A stretch of 64,000 nt of DNA, taken from Pipra filicauda (taxonomy: Eukaryota; Chordata; Aves; Passeriformes; Pipridae). A program made the position numbers and the translations under genes. Shown one piece after another: positions 46,775 to 56,852 of the stretch. Position 1 is the stretch's first letter. Every line of letters starts with the position of its first letter. Where the stretch lies: positions 62,001-126,000 of the forward strand of contig NW_024104415.1 of NCBI RefSeq assembly GCF_003945595.2, given 5' to 3'. The notes below the pieces were generated by a model. That model ran no database searches. It was given only the letters and a program-made list of their open reading frames with translations, and had not been told where the DNA came from.

Positions 46775-46931
46775 AAGACTGTTCTTGAATCAAAGGACTG
46801 TTCTTGGGGCAAAAATGTTGTTCTAGGATCAAAACGGCTGTTCTCAGGCCGAAAAGATCAGTCTTAGGGCAAAAATCGGGTAGCTCTTGGGACAAAAAGG
46901 CTCTTATTGGGTCAAAAAGGCCGTTCTTCCC
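46775..46931. repeat. Degenerate ~20-bp minisatellite before LEPROT
   Basis: About seven or eight diverged units with the plan TGTTCTTGGGGCAAAAA: GACTGTTCTTGAATCAAAG, GACTGTTCTTGGGGCAAAAA, GTTGTTCTAGGATCAAAAC, GGCTGTTCTCAGGCCGAAAA and similar. Spacing varies from about 19 to 25. The array ends about 150 bases before the LEPROT ATG. Confidence 0.8.
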
Positions 46932-47026
46932 TAACCCCTCGCAGGGGCCGCTCCCTCAGCAGACCCCGCCCCTTGTCGCGAGGGCGGGAACTTCTTGTCC
47001 CGCCCCTCCGCCTGGTTAACGCGGCG

Positions 47027-47036
47027 GTCACGTGAC
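47027..47036. promoter_or_regulatory. GTCACGTGAC E-box (CLEAR-type)
   Basis: A perfect 10-bp palindrome matching the CLEAR consensus bound by TFEB/TFE3/MITF, and also a general CACGTG E-box for USF and MYC/MAX. It ends 43 bases before the LEPROT ATG, close to the probable transcription start. Confidence 0.6.
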
Positions 47037-47079
47037 GGGGGCGTGGCCAGAAGGCGGAAGTCACCTCCGGAGGCCGGAC

Positions 47080-47095
47080 ATGGCGGGCGTCAAAG
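47080..47095 (+). CDS. LEPROT: LEPROT exon 1, coding part
   Basis: Sixteen bases encoding MAGVK plus one base; donor AAAG|GTACGG. Confidence 0.93.
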
Positions 47096-49877
47096 GTACG
47101 GAGAGTTTCTTCCCTCCCTCCTTCCCAAGGCTTCCCGCTCAGGGAGCGTCCACGCATCGCCTCAGCGCGGGAGCTGGCGGCCGGGAATGCGGGAAGGGAT
47201 GCCCGGTCCCCGGGGAGGCGGTTCCCGGTCCCCTGTGCGGTGGTACCCGGTCCCGCGGGAGGGATGCCCGTCCCCGCTGAGGTGGTACCCGGTCCCCGGG
47301 GGGAAGATGCCCGGTCCCCGGGGGGGATGCCCGGCCGCCGCCTCACCGCCCGCCCTGTGCCGTTGCAGCTCTCGTGGCCCTGTCCTTCAGCGGAGCCATC
47401 GGGCTGACGTTCCTCATGCTGGGCTGCGCCCTGGAGTACTACGGGTGAGCGGGCCGGCTGACTTCCCAAAGTTTCTCCTGCTTCAAATCTATTAATTGAG
47501 ATGTTACTTTCGTTTAACTGAGCTGTTTGGCTCTTCCAGCAGTCCGCCACTTCCTGGCTCTTGACACGTGGCGGTTTGTTGTGATTAAAGGCCACTTCCT
47601 TAGCCGATATTTGCACTTCCATTAAAAAAAAAAAAATACTGCAGGCAGCTCTGTGCTGTCTCTGGAAACGCGGTGCCAGGTTGCTAAACAGCGATTTTTA
47701 ACCTCGCACAGTCCTTTCCCTTAATTTTCTGTTTTTCTAAACCATCCTCCCACAAGGCTCCAGTTGGGATGTCCCCACCCATGGAGGTTGGAACTAGATG
47801 AGCTTTTGAGTCTTTTCCAACCCAAACTGTTCTAGAATTCTGTGATTCTGTGTCTGTAACACTTGAAAACGCAGAGAAGGCTCCTGAGAGCCCTGACACA
47901 GAGATGGGAGTGCCGGGGTGTGCCTTCAGCCAGCTGGGTTATCCCTCTAATTTGGGAAAGCTGCTCCTATCCTGCTCACGTTCCTCTTCCCTCTGTGGTG
48001 AGGCTTGAATCAGCAAAGTGATGCAAATGTCAAACAAATTAACACTTGGTCGTGTGAGAGGGGTGGTTTCTGCTCTGTGAGTGCTTGTGCCAGGGAAAGT
48101 GAGGTGGGATTGCCACTTTTTGGGTGAAATCTTGTGGGTGGGTGATCCCCTTTTCAAACTATAAAGTGGGATTAGAGCTATTGCAATAATTTTTCTGACT
48201 GAAGCATCCATTTAACTGATTATACATTTCCTTTTTCCCCCTTCCCAGTGTGTACTGGCCTCTGTTTGTGTTGATATTTTACTTCATCTGCCCCATTCCC
48301 CACTTCATTGCCAGAAGAGTGAGTGATGACAGTGATGCTGCCAGCAGTGCCTGCAGAGAACTGGCCTATTTCTTCACCACAGGAATTGTTGTCTCAGCTT
48401 TTGGATTTCCAATAATCCTTGCACGGGTTGAAGCAGTAAGTTCTTGCTAATTTTTATTTTTAGACACCAGTTGCTGAGAATAATCTTTAAATGCACTGTT
48501 GCTGCCTGTAAATCCTGTCGTTAATTTTATTATTTGATGTCTCCAGATGAAAACAATCTGCTGAAGTTGTGTCAGTGCTGCTTTTTGACCCGAATGAAGG
48601 ACTTGCATGACTGAAAATTTTTTAGCTGTTTTTCTTTGCCCTGGATTCGTTTTGGTCTAATACAAGATAACATCTCCTCTTCCATCTCATGCCTCTGTAT
48701 CTCATGACCCTTTGCACCAGCTTCCTTATTTTTATCTTGGAATGTCTGCTTTCTCCATTTAGGATGCTGAAAACTTGGTGACTGGAGTCCTTTGTCAGTT
48801 AAAAGATAAAAGGCTAAACTTCTAGAACTGCCCTTCCTAGTTTTCAAAGCATTTCCCAAGCTCTTGCTTTGTCCCCTCAGAGTCTGAGGAAACTCTACTT
48901 AACTCCTCTTCTCTTTGCTTTCTGAGCTGCTCTTCAGGGGTGAGATTTTTGTCACATTTATTTGCCAGGCAAAGAATTCCTTTGTCCCATCTCCCAAACT
49001 ACCCAGTGACTTTTTTTGTTGTGTTGTTTTTCCCCTTCAGTCTTTGAGTTTTTCTTGAAACTTGTACGCTGAGTTTGAGTTTATTTTTAATGTCCAATTT
49101 CCCTGACACTTTTGAAATTGTGGATCTGGCACTAGGAGCTGCCAGATAGAAGCAGAATGACCACGAGAGGGAACTCTAATTCACAACTGTACCTTTTAGT
49201 GTTAAATGTTGCTTATTTGAGTAAAATCAGTTGGACAAATTGTTAAAAGAAAGGCTATTTACTTTTAAGACCATTTTTTAAATGCTCGTTAGTTATTTGA
49301 AAGGAGATCTTTTATTTTGTTGCATGGCAATTAAAGGAGAGCACTAATTTCATAACATTTCTCTCTGATTTAGGTATGTTTTAATGATCTCTATGGCAAG
49401 TGGTTTTTTATTATTATTTTAAAAATTATTTTAGTTATTTTACTTTATTATATTTGTATTTTTATATTATTTATATTATGTATAGATTATTTATATTATT
49501 TATATATTTATATTATTTTCATTATTATTTTATTATTTTTATTTTGTTCTGCATCATAGCATTAGCCTGTTGAAGTGTTGTATTAGCAGTATGAGTGGCT
49601 GCTAATTGAATAATTAGCCACATAAATTGAATTATTTATTATTCGTCTTTTTCTGTATGCTTTTAGCACCTTCCTGTAGTGTTTTTAGTTTCTCTAATGC
49701 ATAGAAATATCTGCCCTGGACTTTGATTTGCTTTGATTGTTCCATTTCCTTGCATTTCAGATCAAATGGGGAGCCTGTGGCCTGGTGCTGGCTGGCAATG
49801 CAGTCATTTTCCTTACTATTTTAGGCTTTTTCCTTGTGTTTGGGAGAGGAGATGACTTTAGCTGGGAGCAGTGGTAG
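47080..49877 (+). CDS. LEPROT: Leptin receptor overlapping transcript protein, 131 aa
   Basis: Small membrane protein of Golgi and endosomes (endospanin-1, Vps55 family) that lowers surface levels of the leptin and growth hormone receptors and works in endosome-to-lysosome sorting. Four exons join to 396 nt, 131 residues, the family's exact length. Four hydrophobic segments lie at about 7-27, 32-52, 69-89 and 97-120. A charged loop [16 protein letters not shown] (53-68) sits between segments 2 and 3. The C-terminus is [11 protein letters not shown]. The start MAGVKALVAL has G at -3 and G at +4, a strong context. It lies 2.9 kb after the DNAJC6 stop on the same strand, as in other vertebrates. 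Identification is secure. Confidence 0.96.
47195..47338. repeat. GC-rich minisatellite in LEPROT intron 1
   Basis: At least six diverged units around the word CCCGGTCCCCGGGG, alternating GATGCCCGGTCCCC and GGTGGTACCCGGTCCC. It fills about half of the 273-base intron. Confidence 0.82.
47369..47444 (+). CDS. LEPROT: LEPROT exon 2
   Basis: Encodes [20 protein letters not shown] and ALEYYG, the first membrane segment. Acceptor GTTGCAG, donor ACGG|GTGAGC. Confidence 0.95.
47765..47855 (+). repeat. CR1 LINE 3' end in LEPROT intron 2
   Basis: TTGGGATGTCCCCACCCATG, TAGATGAGCTTTTGAGTCTT and CCAACCCAAACTGTTCTAGA followed by ATTCTGTGATTCTGTG. Confidence 0.88.
48249..48435 (+). CDS. LEPROT: LEPROT exon 3
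   Basis: Encodes [20 protein letters not shown], then [20 protein letters not shown] and [20 protein letters not shown]. Acceptor TTCCCAG, donor GCA|GTAAGT. Confidence 0.96.
49395..49550. repeat. AT-rich TATTT/TTATA simple sequence in intron 3
   Basis: About 150 bases almost wholly A and T, built from TTATATTATTTATA and TTATTATTTT words. Confidence 0.8.
49761..49877 (+). CDS. LEPROT: LEPROT exon 4 and stop
   Basis: Encodes [20 protein letters not shown], the fourth membrane segment and [10 protein letters not shown], then TAG. Acceptor GCATTTCAG. Confidence 0.96.
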   Translation: MKWGACGLVLAGNAVIFLTILGFFLVFGRGDDFSWEQW

Positions 49878-50940
49878 GACTTCACTCTGGTGCTGGTAAC
49901 ATTTGCTATTTTACAGCCTTTCTTACCATACTCTGTGTATATGTATAGATATTATAACATGTGGTGCATAAACATGTAGCTTTATCAGTCCATAATGTGC
50001 TTTTTTATGATGCACTTCAGCCAAAGGGACAGTGGTGACAGTTGGCTTAAAGTATTCAGTCAAATCTGGGATTACTATTGCAAATTTGTCCTCTAGGTTT
50101 ACAAAACAAGGAGTTTTACCTGTTTTTTTCACTATCAATGCATTAACTTTTGGGTTAATTGGTATTAACTGATATCACATTGATACATGTGACACTGGTC
50201 AACATTCCTGTTGGGTTTTGAACCATGTAATCAAAGTAGAACAGTCTAAAGATTATCCTAATTGATACTGTTCAACTTGATCAATCTTTCTGCCTCGATT
50301 AGGGATGAGTTAATATTTAATTTCATCTGATGGATTGTAATTTTGGTTTTTTTCTTGATAACATTAAATGAAACATAAGTTATGCCAACTCTCTTACTAC
50401 CTAATGAAAGCAAAAGGAAATAACCCTGGTTAAAAATCCTTCTTTCCATTTATGATGTTTATTTAAAAGATATTTTTCTCCCCACCAAGATACTCTGTGT
50501 CCCTATTCAGCTTAACAAATGGGGATATATTTGGGGAATAATATATTTTAGTGCTCAGAGCTGACATTACTTCTCTTATGAAGGTTCACAAAAGGAGAAA
50601 CTGCTCTCAGGACACTTAAAATTACAATCTTGTGTTCAGTTCTTTATTTTTATGTGTGAAATGCCTGAATTGCAAAGAATTGAGTGTTCTGAGTAGGACT
50701 TCTTCTCATTGCTTTTAAAACAGACTTATTCAATTACTATTTTTTTGTCTGTAAAAAAAATGATTGTTACATAAAACACTATATTTTCAAATAGCTTTAT
50801 GCTGATAAAGAGTCACATCATCACACTTAGAAAAGTAAGTTTTATTACTGTAGTTTTGTGAGAATAGATTCTGATACAACCCAGAGCAAAGGTTCAAAAT
50901 GGATGGATTTTCTGTGAACACTCAGATACTGGGGACAGAA

Positions 50941-50992
50941 ATCATTCTGTGGTCCAAGTACTGGAAATCATTCTGTGGTCCAAGTACTGGAA
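50941..50992. repeat. 26-bp tandem duplication
   Basis: ATCATTCTGTGGTCCAAGTA occurs at 50941 and 50967; the two 26-bp copies are identical, so the duplication is recent. Confidence 0.92.
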
Positions 50993-52478
50993 TATGGCTC
51001 AAGTAGGAATGGAAAATCAGGTTTCAGGAAGGTTAATTCCATGTTTTAAATGGAAATATCAGCTGTGTGTGAGGGGAACATTTCAGTGCTGGGGAATGCT
51101 GTGTTTTATAATGAAGGGTGTCCAGGCTGTTGTTCTGGTAAAAGAAGAATTGACATGAAAGGACAGTTTCTCCTGGATGTTAATGGTACATTGGAGATAT
51201 AGCAGGATATACTTGTCCAGATGTATCTTAGTGTCTTCTTCCTGGCTCTGGATGAAATCTGCTGGACCCTACTCCCATGGGAATTATTTGGCCTAATTAA
51301 AAGCCAAGTTCTTTGGAGTAAACATCATTTCCATGTCTAAGCCCTGTTTTGATTTTTGAAGAAGTTACCTTTTTTCCTATAAAATGGCATTTTTTACGCA
51401 AAATAATAAAGTGAAATGGCAACAATAATACCCAATTTAAGTGCCTGATCCTATAAATGCCCAATGCCATTGCTAACAATTCTATTTAACTCCTGGTGGA
51501 TTAGAGTTGAACTTTGGAGTGGTTTTACTCCTTGGCATTTACCTACCAAAGGCTGCAAAACTACTCAATTACTAAGTTTTGCTTTCACAGTGGGGGGAAA
51601 CCAGCTGAGATGATTTTTTCTTTCAATTAGAGAATGATTATTTGTGGAATGTGTTGTAGATGTCTTAAATATCAGTGTGCTGGTGGCACAGGGGGACACA
51701 GGAAGGAAACAGGGACAATCTGAACTGAACAGGAGGAGCAGAAAGTGCAGCTCTGAAGAGAAATTGCTTTTTGCCAAATTATCCTGCTGTACTGTATTCC
51801 CTTGGTCTGGCTGGGGTTGGTGGGGACCTCATGAAACAGCAGGTGAAGGCTGAATGGAGAAGGCCATTGCTTTTTATTTTTATTCTTTTTGAAACAGTTA
51901 CATGCACTAATCCTTAATGTGAACTTCATGCAGTTTTCACATGGACTTCTTACATTTAACTCTTAAAATTGTTTTTATCAGTGTTTAAATCATGGAAATC
52001 TTCCTTGGCCTCTGTAAAAGTAAATTTGCTTGAATCAAATAGGGTAAAAAAAAAAATATTTCATTGCTTTTTTTTTTTTAACCAGAACTTCACTCACTCA
52101 CCCAACCTTGGTGCTCTGCTGGTCTGTACTGGGCATACTGTCACCATCCTCCAGTAGCAATTTACTGTGGTTTCTCTGAAATTGTTTTCCTATTTGGAAG
52201 TGAATACTATGTATCCAAAGTGCCTTAATTTCCATACTGTGCCGATTTTTTTGTGAATGCATATACATGGCTATATCACTGTGTTTCATAATGAGCTGAA
52301 AATCTGTGGCTGCATTTTATAAAGCTTCCTTGTCCCTAATCCTGTTTCCTGTAGCTGGGAATGCAGTGCAGCTTTTGGAACTTTTGTAAACACTGTTTTT
52401 ATCTTCTGTGATTGCCACGTTCTTGAGATCATGAAGTATTAAAACATGGACATTAAAATACATTTTACTTTTCTTTTT

Positions 52479-52519
52479 GAGTTGTCTAATAAAACTGACT
52501 TTTCGAGTTGTCTAATAAA
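52479..52519 (+). terminator. LEPROT: Duplicated poly(A) signals, probable LEPROT 3' end
   Basis: GAGTTGTCTAATAAA occurs at 52479 and again at 52505, so AATAAA is present at 52488 and 52514. TGTTTGTCTGTCTT after the second copy is a suitable GT-rich downstream element. Confidence 0.6.
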
Positions 52520-55500
52520 CGTATCTGATGCTTAAGTGTTTGTCTGTCTTAAATTTCAAGAGGCGAGAAGAAAGATAAAATGTATCCAGTGGTGCTTTCC
52601 TGATGGTATAAGTGACAAACTTCAGAAGCCATGAAGGTGGAATTACTGTAGGATGTGTTGTAGAGGCTCTATTTAAATATGCAGGTAAATTATCATCACT
52701 TATCTCTTAGTACATGGTAAATCTGTGAGTTTTTTAAAAGCCTTCCATAAAAAAGATGGGATGTAAGGTAGTACTTGACCTCTTCCACTTTCCAGTCTGG
52801 ACCCTGCCAGCACTGGTATGCAGGGATGCAGAGGGCATCAAAGCTCTCTTTCATTTCCAGGTCAGTTCTCCTGCAATTAAGGTGGTGAATGTATTAAATT
52901 GGGTGATTTTGATCCCACCAGAGCTTGTGAAGGTGGAGCTTGCTCAGTTTTTCATCAGTTTCTGAGGTCCCCACCATCAGGAGAAGGCTGTGTCTGTTCT
53001 CAATAGCTGGAGCTTTCTGTTCCCAGCAGTACCCCGAGCAACCAGGCTTTGGAGAAGGTGAGTGTATTGTTTTTTGCATCAGCGAGCTCACGTTTGGCAC
53101 AGAGAGTCACTTCAGGCTCTAGGCTTGGTTCCTGAGCTCCCTTATTTAACCTGCTGCTGGATTTGTGAGTATTATCTTTGTGGTGTAACTTTTATTTCCT
53201 ATCCCTCCCACCCTTGTTGTAGCTGCTTGTTTTTGTACTTAACAGAGATGTTTATTGAAAACATATGTTTAGCTGAAGGGAAAAAAACTGTATAAGGGGG
53301 TGCTGGTCAGGCTGGCACTGGTTTTGAAGGCTCTTCGTTCCTCTAAGAAAGCTGGTAACCTTCCTAACTAGTTGTTATGACCTCAGGTAACTTCCTAAAC
53401 CCTTTAAACAGACTTCAATCCCATAAAATGAATGTAAACTCATTAATACCCAGGAGTTACCCAAACAAACTGTCCTGGTAAACCACATATCAAATTGTAT
53501 TGTTATACTGACAACAATGTAAAGCTCTAAAATGATCTCTAACCCTGATCTCAGTCCTTAACACAGCAGGACTTCTAAGATCCTACATCTTTCACTCTGC
53601 AGGGATTGTTTCTAGTCTCTGATAACGGATGAACAGACTATTTTATTAAGCTAGATGCTCACCAAGTACTAATGAGTCATTGATTTGTTTAAGTGGCCCC
53701 TGCAATACATGACCAGTGTGTACTGGAGGGCTTTACAGGGAAGTGTCTCCCAATAAAATAGGTAAGGAAGCTCTGGCTGGTGAATTGTGATTAAATTTTA
53801 AAGATCAGCTGGGACACTCTTAGAGAAACATTTTCTCCAATGCCTTGTCCTTGTATTTATCTTGTTTTATTGTTTTGCTTTTGTCCTTTATGCTGAGGTT
53901 TGTTTGAGCTGTTTCTGGGTTATATTAAAAAATGGGTCACAGTTGTTTATTCCCCATGACCAGTATTTCAGCAGGAGGTTTTCTGCTTTTGGGGGGGAAA
54001 TTTTACTTCCTGCAGACTAGTTCTAGATTGTAACAAATAGTCTGGATACTTCTCTTTCTAATGGACTGGTTGGTTGGTCCCTGCTTCCTCTCCCAGGAGG
54101 ATGATCATTCCTTGTCTCCGTGTGCAGGAGACTCTTCCCACTGGCCCTAAACACCTGGAAGTGTAGATACTGCTGGGGAGAGGAGAGGGATTCTAAAAAC
54201 ATACCTGTTTTCTCCCAGAAAATTCTTGGGGGATAGGAAGAAGATTGCCTTTAAACTGAGACTCAACCCATGGCTTTGTTTAATAGAGAAAGTTATGTGT
54301 ATTGAACATAATTGTGCAAAATTACACATAGAACAGCCTTGCTTTTGGATGGTTGGTTTTAGGGAAGACCTTACTGTGGAGTACTTAGAACAGGGCTGTC
54401 TGTTGAAATGGGGAATTTCAAATATGTAGTTCCAGCAGTGCTCCCAGCTGTTGTGCTCTGAAACCCTGAGATCTTCTTAGCTTTTTGCTTGCTGACAGCT
54501 AAACTGGCATTCACTGCCTGTGTTATATTGTATTTTCAATTACATGTTTTCCTGGAGAATGCTGATAAAATTAACTACTCACTTTTGTGGAGTTAAAAAG
54601 ACAAACCACGTGCACAAAACCCCAGAAATCATATTCATGCTCAAGTTTTATAGAGTTAATCTGAAATCTTTAAATGGAGTGCTGAGACAAAAGCAGGGGT
54701 GTTAGCATCTGGTAGATTCAAGAATTCAGCTGAGGCTCTCAATGCCAGTGAATTTTGATTTTTATCACCTGCTTTGAGCTTCATTTTCCACTATACTGAC
54801 TGGTGCTTTCATTTTCTTGGTCAATATGAATAACTGACAGCTGCTGCTTGGATGTTTTTGTTTGCTTGAGGATTTGGGAACAAGTTAAACTGTATTTATT
54901 GTGCCTTACAAAGCATATCCTTGGAACAGGAGGATTGATGGTGACATTTGTATGTCTTGCTTACCCTTTGTTGGGACTGTTTGATCTGGTCTTGGGATTT
55001 TGTTCCTCATTTTGTTGTACCCAAGCCTGGGTCATATTGGGCATCCCAATATAACAGGAGCTTTTGTTACTGGTTTTCCATCTTTAAAAGGAAAAAAAAA
55101 GCCTTTCTACCACACAGAAACAAAAGCTGCAATAGTTGTTGCGATGGCTGCTGATCGAGTTTGGAAGTTGATGGGAATTTGGGATCACTGGGGTGGGGAA
55201 GGAGAGATGAAAGGCCTAATCCAGTTGTGTGCTGAACCCTTTAATGTGTGAGGACAATCTGAGTGTGCTCATGAGTCACTGTGGGACACACTGGCCCTCT
55301 TGTCTGGGGGTCTGTGTCTCCTGGCTGTACCTCACAGGATGTTGGATACACAAATCCCTATCTTAAACACAGGACACTTCACCCAGGAGAGGATTTAACA
55401 GCTTGTCCTTGTTTCCAGTAACACAACTCAGTGTCACCCCGTGTGGCCAGTTTTTTTATCACTAAATAGTGATTGCAAGGAGACGTTAAGATGTTTCAAA

Positions 55501-56716
55501 CAACTGCATAATGATAAAACCATTTCCCATGGAATAAGTCCCAAAAGAGAACTCTGCTCTTACTTTCATTTTAAAATATTAAGAAATGCAGCATATTTTT
55601 CATGCATACAGGAAGTAAATTTTACCTTTTGAGTCAGGTAATAGAAACTGTAGCCAGTCCAGAACATGCTCTCTTTTCTCCCCATTCCTTCAAAGAAGAT
55701 TGTATTTCTAACAAATATTTTACTGTTTAATTAAAATCTACAGCAGAAAATATCTTAGTTTTCAAGGATCTCATAATAGCTGGACAGATAATCATTAGAA
55801 ATAATTTCAAAATGCACAGCCTTTGGGAGTCTCAGAAGTGATGAATGTGCAAAGTTAATTAGGATTCAGCAAATATCCTCAGGGTTGGGATTATTCAACT
55901 CCCTTTGGTCACCCAAAGATCAACACAGGTATCTTTGTCCCTCTCTTCTTTTACAGCGCTGTGCCCCATCATTGCTCTGTTCTCTTCATCTCCTTTTAGT
56001 AGTTTTAGCCCTGGGAGCACAGAAGGTCCCAGCTCCAAGTGTTGAGCTGCAGCTCTGCCCTGACTCCAGCCCTCACCTGAACTCTTGGGGTTGCCCTTGG
56101 AACCCTCAGATCCCTGAACAAACCCTGGCCTACAGTAGGGCCTAAGGGTCCCCTCCCTGCTCCTTCTTTAGCTAGTTCCACCAAAAACCAACCCAAAGCA
56201 ACTGGTTGTCACTTCCAAGGTCCTCTGGAATAGGAGAGTTAATTTTAAGCTCTCCCAGTCAGTAATTCCACCATCCCAGCTTCCCTTCCCTGATGGGACT
56301 GAGCTGTTGTTACCTCTGGGTGTCAGAAGCTGAGCCAAAGGCCAGCCCTGCATTCAGAACTCACAAACAGTGATTTCTGGATGGTATTAATGAGACGGAA
56401 GGAGGGGCAGGCAAGTGGCAATTTAGAAAGAACTATGTCATAAAATACTCATTAGTTCTGGATGGGAATTGATGACTGACTTCCAGTTTCTAATTACTTA
56501 AAACTGGTTTTTAACAAAAAGAGCCTCAAAATATTCAGTGTTCTTCTGTAAGGACTGAATTCCTCAGCTGCATCAAGAAACCCCTCTGAGATGAGTTTCC
56601 TTAACCAGGGAGTTGGGCAATTCCAGTTCCTCCTCTGGAGTACTCTTGTCTTGATTGCCATGTCCTCATTTGCCTTTTGGTGTCTTTGCTGTTAAAATCA
56701 GGACTTTTTTGTATCA

Positions 56717-56852
56717 TAGAATCCCGGAATGGTTTGGGTTGGCAGGGACCTTGAAGCTCATCTCATTCCACCCCTGCCATGGGCAGGGACACCTTCCACT
56801 AGACCAAGTTGTTCCAACCTGGCCTTGAACACTTCAAGGGATGGGACAGCCA
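56717..56852 (-). repeat. CR1 LINE 3' fragment
   Basis: CATAGAATCCCGGAATGGTT, GGCAGGGACCTTGAAGCTCA and GGGCAGGGACACCTTCCACT. Confidence 0.92.

Larger units (their letters stand above)
46925..47450 (+). promoter_or_regulatory. LEPROT: CpG-island promoter of LEPROT
   Basis: CpG-rich from about 46925 through exon 2. It contains GC boxes (CCCCGCCCC near 46964, CCCGCCCCTCC near 47000, GGGGGCGTGGCC near 47037), a GTCACGTGAC palindrome and GGCGGAAGT (ETS-like). No TATA box is seen. In mammals this promoter also serves LEPR; whether it does here cannot be read from the sequence. Confidence 0.7.
49878..52540 (+). other. LEPROT: LEPROT 3' UTR (probable)
   Basis: About 2.6 kb of AT-rich sequence without any CR1, which fits a constrained 3' UTR. 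It ends at a duplicated AATAAA signal near 52.5 kb. It holds a 26-bp tandem duplication at 50941. The end is inferred from the signals only; earlier cleavage is possible. Confidence 0.5.

Noticed and set aside
46912..47622. A 236-residue minus-strand frame over the LEPROT promoter
   Set aside because: GC-rich low-complexity translation of the promoter and intron minisatellite, opposite a well-supported gene.
54848..55251. Two overlapping hydrophobic frames at 54.8-55.25 kb
   Set aside because: Considered as a membrane-protein or retroelement remnant, but no recognisable motif, splice borders or terminal repeats.
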